Shown in pieces: positions 35,182 to 45,100 of a DNA stretch of 64,000 nt. Positions within the stretch are counted from its first letter, which is position 1. The number at the start of each line of letters is the position of its first letter. A model generated the notes under the pieces. The model was not told where the DNA came from. It saw only the letters and a program-made list of their open reading frames with translations, and ran no database searches. A program made the position numbers and the translations under genes. Source of the DNA: Nereida sp024640765 (GTDB lineage: Bacteria > Pseudomonadota > Alphaproteobacteria > Rhodobacterales > Rhodobacteraceae); assembly GCA_024640765.1 (NCBI GenBank), contig JAHEEK010000004.1:186001-250000 (forward strand), read 5' to 3'.

Positions 35182-35997
35182 ATGCGCCACACACTGCCAA
35201 TTGCACCACAGTTTTATGTGACCGCACCGCAGCCCTGCCCTTACCTTGAGGGTCGGATGGAGCGTAAACTGTTTACCGCATTGCAGGGTGAAAGCGCAGA
35301 AAAGCTGAATGACGGGCTGTCCAAGCAAGGCTTTCGTCGCTCGCAAAATGTGCTTTACCGGCCGTCGTGTGCTGATTGTACCGCGTGTTTGTCCGCCCGC
35401 ATCAAAATTGCTGATTTTAAGCCGAGCAAAAGCCAAAAGCGCGTGATGAGCCGCAACAAAGACATGCGCCGCCGCGTGACAAGCCCTTGGGCCACCGAAG
35501 AACAATTTGCCCTGTTTCGCGCGTATCTGGATACGCGGCATGCAGATGGCGGCATGGCTGATATGGACATTTTCGAGTTCGCCGCCATGGTCGAAGAAAC
35601 GCCCGTGCGCAGCCGCGTAATAGAATACACCCACGACGAGGTTTTGACCGCTGTTTGCCTGACAGATCTGCTCGATGACGGGCTGAGCATGGTTTATTCG
35701 TTTTTTGCGCCTGATGCCGCGCCAAGCTCGCCCGGGATGCACATCATCCTTGATCATATCGAGATCGCGCGGGAGACAGGCCTGCCATATGTCTACCTTG
35801 GGTATTGGGTGCCTGGATCGCCCAAGATGGATTATAAGGCGAAGTTTTCAGGCCTTGAGGTCTACCGTGGTGGCGCTTGGGAAACCATGAACAACGTGGC
35901 CGATTTTGAGCAAGAGACGCACCCGCTGTCCATTGATCCGATCACCGAACAAGTCGCGAATATCTCGCTGCCTGATACGCTGTCTTCAAAAGTATAG
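35182..35997 (+). CDS. bpt: Aspartate/glutamate leucyltransferase Bpt (N-end rule)
   Basis: Transfers leucine from Leu-tRNA to proteins that begin with Asp or Glu, marking them for ClpS-ClpAP degradation. The 271-residue protein belongs to the ATE family; the N-terminal motif CPYLEGRMERKLFT and the cysteine pair in SCADCTACLSARI are diagnostic, and the C-terminal half holds the GNAT-like fold (YVYLGYWVPGSPKMDYK). ATG 35182 (MRHTLPIAPQFY) is preferred to 35146. A terminator at 36062-36098 follows. Confidence 0.92.
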   Translation: MRHTLPIAPQFYVTAPQPCPYLEGRMERKLFTALQGESAEKLNDGLSKQGFRRSQNVLYRPSCADCTACLSARIKIADFKPSKSQKRVMSRNKDMRRRVTSPWATEEQFALFRAYLDTRHADGGMADMDIFEFAAMVEETPVRSRVIEYTHDEVLTAVCLTDLLDDGLSMVYSFFAPDAAPSSPGMHIILDHIEIARETGLPYVYLGYWVPGSPKMDYKAKFSGLEVYRGGAWETMNNVADFEQETHPLSIDPITEQVANISLPDTLSSKV

Positions 35998-36061
35998 TCT
36001 GCGGTATGAAAACGGCTGATTAAGGCTGCCTGATCGCCCATCGTCCTCTCAACCAAATGAA

Positions 36062-36098
36062 AACGGCCCCACAGTTTCCTGCAGGGCCGTTGTCTTTT
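36062..36098. terminator. Bidirectional intrinsic terminator between bpt and the TRAP remnant
   Basis: AACGGCCC (36062-36069) pairs with GGGCCGTT (36084-36091). GTCTTTTTC follows on the plus strand, and TTTTCATTT on the minus strand, so it can end both converging genes. Confidence 0.75.
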
Positions 36099-36113
36099 TC
36101 AGATCTGATTTAA

Positions 36114-37515
36114 TCAGTTGCCAATCAGGTTCGGCACGATTGTCACCACGCCTGGGAACGCCGCCAAAAGCGCCAGCCCTGACACTTGGATCAACACGAA
36201 GGGCAATACACCTTGGTAGATTTGGCCAGTGGTGACTTCCTTCGGGGCCACGCCGCGCAGGTAGAACAGCGCAAAGCCAAACGGGGGTGTCAGAAACGAG
36301 GTCTGCAAGTTCACAGCGATCATGATTGTTACCCATTTCGGATCCATCGTTCCGCCGTAGATGACCGGCCCCACAATCGGGATGACGATGTAGATGATCT
36401 CAAGGAAATCAAGAACAAAGCCCAAGATAAACAGCACCAACATAACCAACAAGAACACCGTCCATTCGTTGTCGAACGAGCGTAAGAACTGTTGGATATA
36501 GTGCTCGCCACCGAATGAGATCACCACGAGGTTAAGCAGCTGTGAGCCGATCAAAATGGTGAACACCATCGAAGTTACCTTGGCGGTTTCGCGCACCACG
36601 GGGCTAAGGACCCCGCCCGCAAACAGTACCCAACAGGCAAACAGGATGCCGAACATCGCGAATAGATATGCAGCCTTTGCGATGATGAACGCAAAGACGG
36701 TTTCGACACTGGTGTCGCCTGTGCCCAAGCGCAGATCAAAGTTCACGCCCACAAGGATCAACACGATGATCGCAAAGGTGGTCATCAAGATCATCTTGCC
36801 CGAACGCCCCTCATCCGCGAGGCGGCGATACGCGGCCAACATGATCGCCCCGCCCGCACCAAGTGCCGCAGCAGGTGTCGGGTTGGTGATACCGCCCAAG
36901 ATTGAGCCAAGCACAGCAATGATCAACACCAGCGGCGGGAAGACAACGCGCAGCAACTCGTTCTTAGCCAGCATCTTCAGCGCCCCCGCACATCCCCAAA
37001 GGGCAAGGCCCAGAGGCAATGCGATCAGCAACAGCCGCGCACCCGCAGATGTGGTGGGCCCCAAAAGAGCGACGTCAACAAAGGGCACGCCCAATGCGCC
37101 GAGTGTTCCTGCGATCAGAGGCAAGCGTCCAGCCGATGGTGCAACCCCGCGTGCAGTGGTCAGGACCAGACCCAGCAACATCATTGAAACAGCCAAACCT
37201 GTGCCGATTGGCGCAGCGGCTTCGATCTTTTCAAGGATCAGCGCCTCACGCTCTTCCGGTGTCAGCTGACGGCTTTCTTGCACGCCGCCCGCGTCGTCGA
37301 TGGCTTGCTGTTGTGCGACCGCTTCGTCCCATTTGGCCTGACCGTGCAGATCAATCATGGCCGCGGCACACTCAGGGCCAACAGACGTGCGAAGGTCTGC
37401 GGTACTGCCCGCGTCAGTGTAGCTGTCCACGATTCTGGACTGGCTGCCAACAAGGCCAATGTTCACGAACAGGATCAGACCACCGATCAACATGATCGGC
37501 GCACCAAAGAACCCG
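36114..37515 (-). pseudogene. TRAP transporter large permease (DctM type), 5' end deleted
   Basis: The C-terminal ~464 residues of a large TRAP permease of the very long type found in Rhodobacteraceae (about 800 residues or more from memory). The remnant starts within FFGAPIMLIGG near 37512 and includes a periplasmic insert (ECAAAMIDLHGQAKWDEAV ...), the family signature ITNPTPAAALGAGGAI, and the last membrane helices with NLQTSFLTPPFGFALFYLRG. Codons upstream of 37512 belong to the antisense of a histidine kinase, so the N-terminal permease half, and any small permease and binding-protein genes, are gone. The transporter cannot work. Confidence 0.85.
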
Positions 37516-38417
37516 CGATCAGCTATGTGCTGGGTCTGCAAGATTGGCAGCGGGCCATCGGCACCGCCATTTTTGTCGATGACATCCAAAGCACCGTGGC
37601 CGCGGCGCGCGCAGATGTAGAGAACCGCATCGATCGAACGTTCCAGTATATTGTATTCATCACGCTTGGCGCGCTTTTGGCGGTTTTTGCTTCTGGCATG
37701 GTGCTGAACATCCGAGAGCGGCGCTTGGCCGATACCAAGCTAAAGGCCCTGACGGAACGAATTTTCGACACCCAAGAAGAAGAACGTGGCCGCGTCGCCC
37801 GCGAGTTGCACGACGGCATCAGTCAGATCTTGGTGGGCGTACGCTATTCACTTGAGCTTGCGCGCAGACGTTTCAACAAAGGCGATGCCGCCGCCGGTGA
37901 CAGCCTTGGTGCAGGGATTGACGGGCTGAACACCGCCATTGGTGAGGTCCGCCGTATCAGCCGTGATTTGCGGCCGGGCATCTTGGACGACTTGGGGCTT
38001 GGCCCTGCCCTGCAATCGCTGACCGATGACTTTGAGGCGCGTACGGGCATCGAATGCACGTTTGAAACAGTCGTCTTTCGCAACCGCCTTGATCCCGACA
38101 GCAAGATTGCGCTTTACCGCATTGCCCAAGAAGCCCTGACCAACATTGAGCGGCACGCCGATGCCTCGAAAATGGTGATGAGCCTGGCCGGTCACCGCCA
38201 AGGGGCGACGTTGATGGTAAAGGACAACGGCGTTGGCCTGAAATCAGGGCGCGGTCGCAACAGCTTGGGGCTTGGTCTGCGTAATATGGCCGAACGGATC
38301 GAGCAACTTGACGGCACGCTGAACATCGCGTCCACCGCCTCTGGCACCACCATCGAGGCGACTGTGCCGCTTGCCCACCTTCTAAGTCCCGAAGCACCAG
38401 CGAAGATTACCCAATGA
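37506..38417 (+). pseudogene. Sensor histidine kinase (NarL-partner type), sensor domain deleted
   Basis: The 3' part of a kinase. It opens in the last strands of a Cache-type sensor (ISYVLGLQDWQRAIGTAIFVDDI), then a membrane helix (YIVFITLGALLAVFASGMVL), the HisKA_3 box ERGRVARELHDGISQILVGVRYS (split as ERGRVARELHDG and ISQILVGVRY) with the phospho-histidine, and the ATPase domain with NIERHADA and NGVGL. No start codon or binding site of its own is visible at the junction; the open frame upstream is antisense permease sequence. The kinase domain looks undamaged but has lost its input. Confidence 0.82.
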
Positions 38418-39067
38418 CCCAAACACCGCCGCTCACCCGCGTTATGATTGTCGATGATCACCCGATGGTTGCCCAAGGGGTGCAATCGATCCTTGAGACT
38501 TATGACGATCTTGAAGTGGTCGCGACCCTTTCATCCGGACAAGAAGCCATCGCGCGAGTAGACACTTTGCAGCCGGACGTGGTGTTGATGGACCTGAACA
38601 TGCCCAACATGGGCGGGCTATCCGCGACCGAGATTATCCTTGAGCAACACCCCGATACCCACATCCTGATCCTGTCGATGCACGACACGCCCGAATATAT
38701 TTCAACCGCGCTGAGTTATGGCGCGCATGGCTACCTGCTGAAGGACGTCCCCACCGAAGAAATCAAAACTGCCATCGATGTGGTGCTGTCTGGTGGGCGG
38801 TATTTGTGCACGGGCGCGAAGGGCTCGCCTGAACCAGCGGTTGCGGGCCGGCGCGAAATCCTGACCGAGCGCGAGCAAACTATTTTGTTGCAACTTGCCA
38901 GCGGGAAATCCAACAAAGACGTAGCAGCTGTGCTGGATATTTCTGTGCGCACAGTTGAAACGCACCGCAAAAATATCAAACGCAAACTGGGTATTTCATC
39001 TACCGCAGGGCTGACCCGCTACGCGCTTGAGCACGGGGCTTTGCAGGGCACAGGGGCTAATTTGTAG
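38414..39067 (+). CDS. Response regulator, NarL/FixJ family
   Basis: A 217-residue two-domain regulator: receiver (acidic pair D14-D15, phosphoacceptor D60 in VLMDLNMP, lysine in LLKDVP) and a LuxR-type helix-turn-helix (LTEREQTILLQLASGKSNKDVAAVL, split as LTEREQTILL and SNKDVAAVLD). It overlaps the upstream kinase by 4 nt (ATGA), so the two were one signalling pair. It probably controlled the divergent TRAP transporter. With the kinase sensor deleted it may now be orphaned or driven by small phosphodonors. Confidence 0.92.
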   Translation: MTQTPPLTRVMIVDDHPMVAQGVQSILETYDDLEVVATLSSGQEAIARVDTLQPDVVLMDLNMPNMGGLSATEIILEQHPDTHILILSMHDTPEYISTALSYGAHGYLLKDVPTEEIKTAIDVVLSGGRYLCTGAKGSPEPAVAGRREILTEREQTILLQLASGKSNKDVAAVLDISVRTVETHRKNIKRKLGISSTAGLTRYALEHGALQGTGANL

Positions 39068-39184
39068 GCCATCATCCAATAAAAATGCCAAAAAATACCC
39101 CCCATACTTTTCGATAGTTTCAAAATTCATCACTCAAATCGATATTTAATTATCCAAAACAGCCAAAAAACTGCTGTGCAGCTG

Positions 39185-39213
39185 TTGACGCCCCCGAATG
39201 CCCGCCATAATAT
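39185..39213 (+). promoter_or_regulatory. Sigma-70-type promoter of the ilv operon
   Basis: TTGACG (39185-39190), a 17-nt spacer and TAATAT (39208-39213) make a near-consensus promoter. Predicted transcription start is about 39220, 23 nt ahead of the leader peptide. Confidence 0.8.
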
Positions 39214-39242
39214 CCGTGGCAATTGTTAAGAAAGGGCGGGCT

Positions 39243-39290
39243 ATGAAAGATGTCGTCGTGATTTGCCGAAAGATGCGCATGGGATCGTAA
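39243..39290 (+). CDS. Leader peptide of the ilv attenuator (Val-Val-Val-Ile)
   Basis: A 15-codon frame, MKDVVVICRKMRMGS, starting 23 nt after the predicted transcription start, with AAAGGG just upstream. Codons 4-7 are GTC GTC GTG ATT, a run of the branched-chain amino acids made by the operon. Stalling there when Val- or Ile-tRNA is scarce would leave GCGCATGG (39275-39282) free to pair with CCATGCGC (39309-39316), which abuts and takes one base of the terminator stem. Full translation would cover it and let the terminator form. The arrangement of promoter, control codons, alternative hairpin and terminator matches classical attenuation; the exact antiterminator is inferred. Confidence 0.85.
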   Translation: MKDVVVICRKMRMGS

Positions 39291-39315
39291 GATCATCCAG
39301 TTTTGAAACCATGCG

Positions 39316-39341
39316 CCCCCGACACAATCGGGGGTTTTTTT
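39316..39341 (+). terminator. Attenuator terminator upstream of ilvB
   Basis: CCCCCGA (39316-39322), loop CACAA, TCGGGGG (39328-39334) and seven T residues. It lies 26 nt after the leader stop and 93 nt before ilvB. Confidence 0.9.
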
Positions 39342-39433
39342 ATGTCACCTTTTCTTTTCTGAATCTAAAATGAGCTAGCTATTGATTTGACGCGGAACCA
39401 GCCGCGCAAACGTTGAAAACCGGAGAGACCAAG

Positions 39434-41185
39434 ATGCCCGCACCCATGACAGGCGCCCAAATTGTTATCCAAGCCCTCAAAGAACAAGGCGTCGACACGA
39501 TTTTCGGCTACCCCGGTGGCGCGGTGCTGCCGATCTATGACGAGATTTTTCAGCAAAGCGACATCAACCACATTTTGGTCCGCCACGAGCAAGGCGCTAC
39601 CCACGCCGCCGAAGGCTATGCCCGCGCGACAGGTAAACCTGGTGTTGTTTTGGTGACCTCTGGTCCAGGTGCCACAAACGCGGTGACAGGCCTTACAGAT
39701 GCGCTTTTGGACAGCATCCCAATGATCGTTCTGTCCGGTCAGGTGCCCACATTCATGATCGGTTCTGACGCATTTCAGGAGGCGGACACCGTTGGCATCA
39801 CGCGCCCGTGCACCAAACACAACTGGCTTGTGAAAGACACCGATGAGCTTGCTGGCACAATCCACGAGGCGTTCCACGTTGCCACATCCGGCCGTCCGGG
39901 CCCTGTGCTTGTAGACATTCCCAAAGACGTCCAATTCGCCAAAGGCAAGTATCAGTCTGCCGCCCCCACCAAGTCGTACTACCAGCCCCAAGTAAAAGGC
40001 GACATGGCCACCATTGAGGAATTGGCCGACGCGATGGCCAAGGCCAAGCGCCCGATCATCTATTCGGGTGGCGGCGTCATTAACTCTGGCCCCGCGGCAT
40101 CACAGCTTTTGCGCGAGTTGGTGGCGGCAACAAACTTCCCCATCACCTCAACCCTAATGGGACTGGGCTGTTACCCTGCGTCCGGTGACAACTGGCTGGG
40201 CATGTTGGGCATGCACGGGCTCTATGAAGCCAACATGGCGATGCATGATTGCGATTTGATGATCAATATCGGCGCACGTTTTGATGACCGGATCACGGGC
40301 CGCCTCGATGCGTTCTCGCCCGGCTCAAAAAAGGCGCACATTGATATCGACGCCTCATCGATCAACAAAGTCATCCATGTGGAAATGCCGATCCTTGGTG
40401 ATGTGGCCCATGTGCTTGAGGACCTGCTGAACGTTTGGAAATCAAAGGGTCGCCAGACAAACAAAGAAGCGCTCACTAAATGGTGGAGCCAGATTGAAGA
40501 CTGGCGCGCCGTCCGCTGTCTTTCGTTCAAGCAAGAAGGCAAAGTTATCAAGCCGCAATACGCTCTTGAGCGCCTTGAAGCTCTGACCCAGAAATACGAC
40601 CGCTACATCACAACCGAAGTCGGCCAGCACCAGATGTGGGCGGCGCAGTACCTGGGGTTTGAAGACCCCAACCGGTGGATGACGTCCGGTGGTTTGGGTA
40701 CAATGGGCTACGGCACCCCTGCCTCAATCGGTGTGCAAGCCGCTCACCGTGACGCGCTGGTCATTAACGTGGCGGGTGAAGCCTCATGGATGATGAACAT
40801 GCAAGAGATGGGCACAGCGGTGCAATTCAACTTACCCGTCAAGCAATTCATTTTGAACAACGAACGGCTCGGCATGGTGCGCCAGTGGCAAGAATTGCTG
40901 CACGGCGAGCGTTATTCACAAAGCTGGTCAGAAGCCCTGCCCGACTTTGTAAAGCTGGCGGAAGCTTTTGGTGCCAAGGGTATTTTGTGTGAAGATGCTG
41001 CGGAGCTGGACGACGCCATTATGGAAATGATCACCTACGACGGTCCGGTCATTTTCGATTGCCTCGTAGAAAAGCACGAGAACTGCTTCCCCATGATCCC
41101 ATCGGGCAAGGCACACAACGAGATGCTTTTGGGCGACGCCAGCACCAAAGGTGCGATCGATGCAAAAGGCAGCGTGCTGGTCTAA
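39434..41185 (+). CDS. ilvB: Acetolactate synthase, large (catalytic) subunit
   Basis: Thiamine-diphosphate enzyme making acetolactate or acetohydroxybutyrate, the first common step to valine, leucine and isoleucine. The 583-residue protein has the cofactor glutamate in HEQGATHAAEGYA, the FAD-binding middle domain, and the C-terminal ThDP/Mg motif here reading GEASWMMNMQE in place of the usual GDG start. ATG 39434 is preceded by GGAGAG; two other in-frame ATGs (39413, 39446) are less supported. The small subunit follows after 94 nt. The attenuator at 39243-39341 controls the operon. Confidence 0.96.
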   Translation: MPAPMTGAQIVIQALKEQGVDTIFGYPGGAVLPIYDEIFQQSDINHILVRHEQGATHAAEGYARATGKPGVVLVTSGPGATNAVTGLTDALLDSIPMIVLSGQVPTFMIGSDAFQEADTVGITRPCTKHNWLVKDTDELAGTIHEAFHVATSGRPGPVLVDIPKDVQFAKGKYQSAAPTKSYYQPQVKGDMATIEELADAMAKAKRPIIYSGGGVINSGPAASQLLRELVAATNFPITSTLMGLGCYPASGDNWLGMLGMHGLYEANMAMHDCDLMINIGARFDDRITGRLDAFSPGSKKAHIDIDASSINKVIHVEMPILGDVAHVLEDLLNVWKSKGRQTNKEALTKWWSQIEDWRAVRCLSFKQEGKVIKPQYALERLEALTQKYDRYITTEVGQHQMWAAQYLGFEDPNRWMTSGGLGTMGYGTPASIGVQAAHRDALVINVAGEASWMMNMQEMGTAVQFNLPVKQFILNNERLGMVRQWQELLHGERYSQSWSEALPDFVKLAEAFGAKGILCEDAAELDDAIMEMITYDGPVIFDCLVEKHENCFPMIPSGKAHNEMLLGDASTKGAIDAKGSVLV

Positions 41186-41279
41186 CACCCGCACTACCCT
41201 TCGCTCTTATTGGCCTGATGCACCCCCTCAAAACGGAAGCGTCAGGCCCACACAAAACATACATGAACTGAGACACCCA

Positions 41280-41843
41280 ATGGCTGCACTAAAACTCAAG
41301 AAAGGCGCATCGAGCCACAGCGCCTACAACCTTCGCCCAACCTTCTCTGACGTAGAAGAACGCCACACCCTTGCGGTATTGGTCGCCAATGAAGCGGGGG
41401 TTTTGGCCCGCGTCATCGGACTTTTCTCAGGGCGCGGCTACAACATCGAAAGCCTGACCGTCGCGGAAGTGGATCACGAAAAGCAGCTGTCGCGCATCAC
41501 GATCGTAACAACCGGCACCCCGCAGATGATTGAACAAATCAAAGCGCAAGTGGGCCGGATTGTGGCTGTGTACGACGTGCACGATCTTACCGTCGAAGGC
41601 CCCGCCGTTGAACGTGAGCTGGCCCTTTTCAAAGTCACGGGTACCGGCGACAAGCGTATCGAAGCACTGCGTCTGGCCGAGATTTTCCGCGCCAACGTGG
41701 TGGACAGCACCCTTGATAGTTTCGTTTTTGAAATCACCGGCGACGTCGGGAAAATCGACGCATTTGCCGATCTGATGCGCCCCATCGGCCTGATTGAAAT
41801 GGCCCGCACGGGCGTGGCAGCCCTTTCACGCGGCCCGGAGTAA
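41280..41843 (+). CDS. ilvH: Acetolactate synthase, small (regulatory) subunit
   Basis: The 187-residue ACT-domain subunit that activates the large subunit and gives valine feedback inhibition. The ACT core reads HTLAVLVANEAGVLARVIGLFSGRGYNIESL, with the C-terminal domain of the family after it. The open frame extends upstream, but ATG 41280 (MAALKLKKGASSHSAYN) matches relatives. The N-terminal ~20 residues ahead of the ACT domain are typical for alphaproteobacteria. Confidence 0.95.
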   Translation: MAALKLKKGASSHSAYNLRPTFSDVEERHTLAVLVANEAGVLARVIGLFSGRGYNIESLTVAEVDHEKQLSRITIVTTGTPQMIEQIKAQVGRIVAVYDVHDLTVEGPAVERELALFKVTGTGDKRIEALRLAEIFRANVVDSTLDSFVFEITGDVGKIDAFADLMRPIGLIEMARTGVAALSRGPE

Positions 41844-41877
41844 ACAATAATTTCCAATAAGTTACAGGTCAGAGCTA

Positions 41878-41914
41878 AAGCTCCTCACACTGAACAAGCG
41901 CGAGGAGCTTTTTA
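41878..41914 (+). terminator. Intrinsic terminator of the ilv operon
   Basis: AAGCTCCTC (41878-41886) pairs with GAGGAGCTT (41902-41910), followed by TTTA; 35 nt after the ilvH stop. Confidence 0.8.
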
Positions 41915-41929
41915 GTTTCAGCACAGGTT

Positions 41930-41948
41930 CTTTTGTTGAAAAATATCC
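41930..41948 (+). repeat. 19-nt intergenic motif CTTTTGTTNAAAAATATCC, copy 4
   Basis: Exact match with G at the variable position; lies just after the ilv terminator and just before a strong GC hairpin. Confidence 0.85.
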
Positions 41949-42030
41949 CGGGGTGTGGGGCAGCGCCCCACCGGATGAACGCCTGCAAAAACAGTGTTTC
42001 CTTCTGTTTACCCAAACCAACACACCGAAC

Positions 42031-42057
42031 AAAAATGGGGCGCCCAAAGGCGCCCCA
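42031..42057 (-). terminator. Intrinsic terminator of nrdJ
   Basis: On the minus strand TGGGGCGCC, loop TTTG, GGCGCCCCA and then TTTTTGTT. It lies about 110 nt after the nrdJ stop; the T-rich GTTTGTT on the plus side could make it bidirectional. Confidence 0.75.
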
Positions 42058-42167
42058 GTTTGTTCAATCAGGCTCGTATAATTTACCGCTCTTACGTTGT
42101 TTTATGCCTGCGGCCTGATCGTCATGGACGGCCCTCGCCTGCTCGCGCAGGGGGCCGCCACATCTCT

Positions 42168-45100
42168 TTAGCTACAGCCGGATGTGCCGCCGCAAGTGTT
42201 GCACTTCATGCAGGTGCCGTTGCGCACCAGCGTGTAGTTTCCGCACTCACCGCAGGCCTCACCCTCGTAGCCTTGCATCTTCGCTTTAGCACGGGCGTCC
42301 ATCTGTACACCGCCACCTGCGACAGCCGCTTCGGCTACGGCAACGCCGGTGGCGCCATCAGCGACTACAGGGGTCACTGGCGCCACTGACGCTATCTCGG
42401 TCATGCCCATTTGGCCACCCTGCAGCACAGTCAACTCTTGGGGCAAACGCTTGCGCAGATAGCCTGTTGAGCTGATTGTCTTAAGCGCCTCAAGGGTACG
42501 CGTCGCAGCAGTGTCAGACACTTCTTTGACGTTGCTCACGCCCTCTTGCTCACCGCGGCCGATATCATCAAATGTGGCGCCTTCAGGCTTCACATGGGCA
42601 AGATCGGTACGGTCAAGATAGGACACAGCCAATTCGCGGAAGATGTAATCCAGCACGGATGTAGCGTTCTTGATGCTGTCGTTGCCTTGGACCATGCCAG
42701 CGGGCTCAAACTTGGTGAAGGTGAACGCATCAACGAACTCCTCGAGCGGCACGCCGTATTGCAGACCAACAGACACCGCGATGGCGAAGTTGTTCATCAT
42801 GGCGCGGAAGCCCGCACCCTCTTTGTGCATATCGATGAAGATTTCACCAAGGTTGCCATCGGCATACTCACCGGTGCGCAGGTACACTTTGTGCCCGCCC
42901 ACGTTAGCTTTTTGGGTATAGCCCTTGCGGCGCTGTGGCATCTTTTCGCGGTGCGATTTGATGACCTCTTTGATCACAACCTTCTCGATGATTTTTTCGG
43001 CAATGACTTGTGCTTTCTCCATGGTGGAGCCGTTTTCAAGCACATCAGCCGCCTCATCATCATCCTCGACCAAGGCCGCAGCAAGCGGCTGGCTGAGTTT
43101 TGAGCCGTCACGGTAAAGTGCGTTCGCTTTCACACCCAAGGACCAAGACAGCTCGTAGGCTTTCTGACAGTCCTCGATCGTTGCATCGTTTGGCATGTTG
43201 ATCGTCTTGCTGATCGCGCCAGAGATGAACGACTGCGCTGCGGCCATCATAGTGATGTGGCTATCAACGCTCAGGAAACGCTCGCCTTTCTTGCCGCATG
43301 GGTTGGCACAATCGAAGATCTCGTAGTGCTCTTGCTTCAAGTGTGGCGCACCTTCAAGGGTCATCGTGCCGCAAACATGGTCGTTAGCTGCGTTGATGTC
43401 CGCTTTGGTAAAGCCCAAGTGTGTCAACAGATCAAAGGTTGGATCAGCCAGCTTGTCTTGCGGGATGCCCAAAACATTGGTGCAGAATTCTGCGCCCAAG
43501 GTCCACTGGTTGAACACAAAGCGGATGTCGAACGCTGATGCCAACGCAGCTTCCACTTTCTCAAGTTCAGCCTGGCCAAATCCATGACCGATCAGGGCGG
43601 TGTGGTTGATGCCCGGCGCATTGCCCAGTGAGGCGTGCCCAACGGCGTAGCTGACGATCTCTTCGATCTGCGCGCTGCCGTAGCCAAGCTTTTCAAGGGC
43701 TGCTGGTACAGAGCGGTTGATGATCTTGAAGTAACCACCACCCGCAAGCTTCTTGAATTTCACCAGTGCGAAGTCGGGCTCAATGCCAGTGGTGTCACAG
43801 TCCATGACCAAGCCGATTGTACCTGTTGGCGCAACAACTGTGGCTTGCGCATTGCGGTAACCGTGGGCTTCGCCAAGGCTCAGTGCTTCGTCCCATGCGG
43901 ATTGCGCCAGTTCGATCAAGCTTTTGTCTGGGCAAGACGCATGGTCCAATTCAACTGGCTTGATTTCAAGGTTCTCATAGCCGTCTGTCTTGCCGTAGGC
44001 TGCTGTGCGGTGGTTACGGATGACGCGCAGCATGTGGTCTGCGTTCTTTTTGTACCCTGGGAACGGACCCAACTCACCGGCCATTTCCGCAGATGTGGCA
44101 TAGCTGACACCGGTCATGATTGCAGTCAGCGCACCGCAAAGCGCGCGGCCTTCATCGCTGTCGTAAGAGTAGCCCATGTTCATCAGCAAACCGCCGATGT
44201 TTGCATAGCCCAGACCAAGTGTGCGGAAATCATATGAGCGTTGCGCAATCTCTTTGGACGGGAACTGCGCCATCATTACAGACACCTCAAGGGTGACTGT
44301 CCACAGACGGCACGCGTGCATGTAGTCTTCTGACTGGAACACACCGTCTTTGAGGAACGTCAGCAGGTTCATGGATGCAAGGTTACAAGCCGTGTCATCA
44401 AGGAACATGTACTCTGAACACGGGTTGGAGCCGCGAATTTCACCGTCTTCTGGGCAAGTGTGCCACGCGTTGACTGTGTCGTGGTACTGGATGCCCGGAT
44501 CGGCACAGGCCCAAGCCGCGTGGCCCACTTTTTCCCACAAATCGCGGGCTTGGACGGTCTTGAACACTTTGCCGTCTGTGCGGTTGATCAAATCCCATGT
44601 GCCATCTGCTTCAACGGCCTTCAGGAATGCATCAGTTACGCGGATCGAGTTGTTCGAGTTCTGACCGGAGACAGAGTTATAGGCTTCAGAGTCCCAATCC
44701 GTGTCATAAGTGGGGAACTCAATTGAGGTGTGGCCTTGTTTTGCGTAATCCAGAACGCGCTTGATGTACGTCTCGGGGATCGCAACTTTCTTGGCTGACT
44801 TTACCGCTTCTTTCAGCTGTGGGTTAACCTTTGGATCATAGGCATCCTCCTGCGCACCGCCCCACGCTTTGATCGCCGCAAAAATCGCGTTGAGCTTTTG
44901 CTCGTGCATCTTTGATCCAGCAACGATGGACGCTACTTTTTGCTCTTCAAGTACCTTCCACTCGATGAATTCTTCAATATCAGGGTGGTCCGCATCGACG
45001 ATAACCATTTTGGCCGCGCGCCGTGTTGTGCCACCAGATTTGATCGCACCGGCGGCGCGGTCACCAATTTTCAAAAAGCCCATCAGACCGGATGATTTAC

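Larger units (their letters stand above)
41844..42167. other. Convergent gap between ilvH and nrdJ (324 nt)
   Basis: It holds the ilvH terminator (41878-41914), one copy of the 19-nt motif (41930-41948) followed by a GTGGGGC/GCCCCAC hairpin, the nrdJ terminator (42031-42057) and a further hairpin at 42129-42157 with a GCGA tetraloop on the minus strand. No gene is visible. Confidence 0.7.

Noticed and set aside
37278..37505. Open frame upstream of the kinase, in frame with it
   Set aside because: It is antisense to the TRAP permease sequence; the kinase homology begins only near 37506, so the upstream codons are an accident of the deletion.
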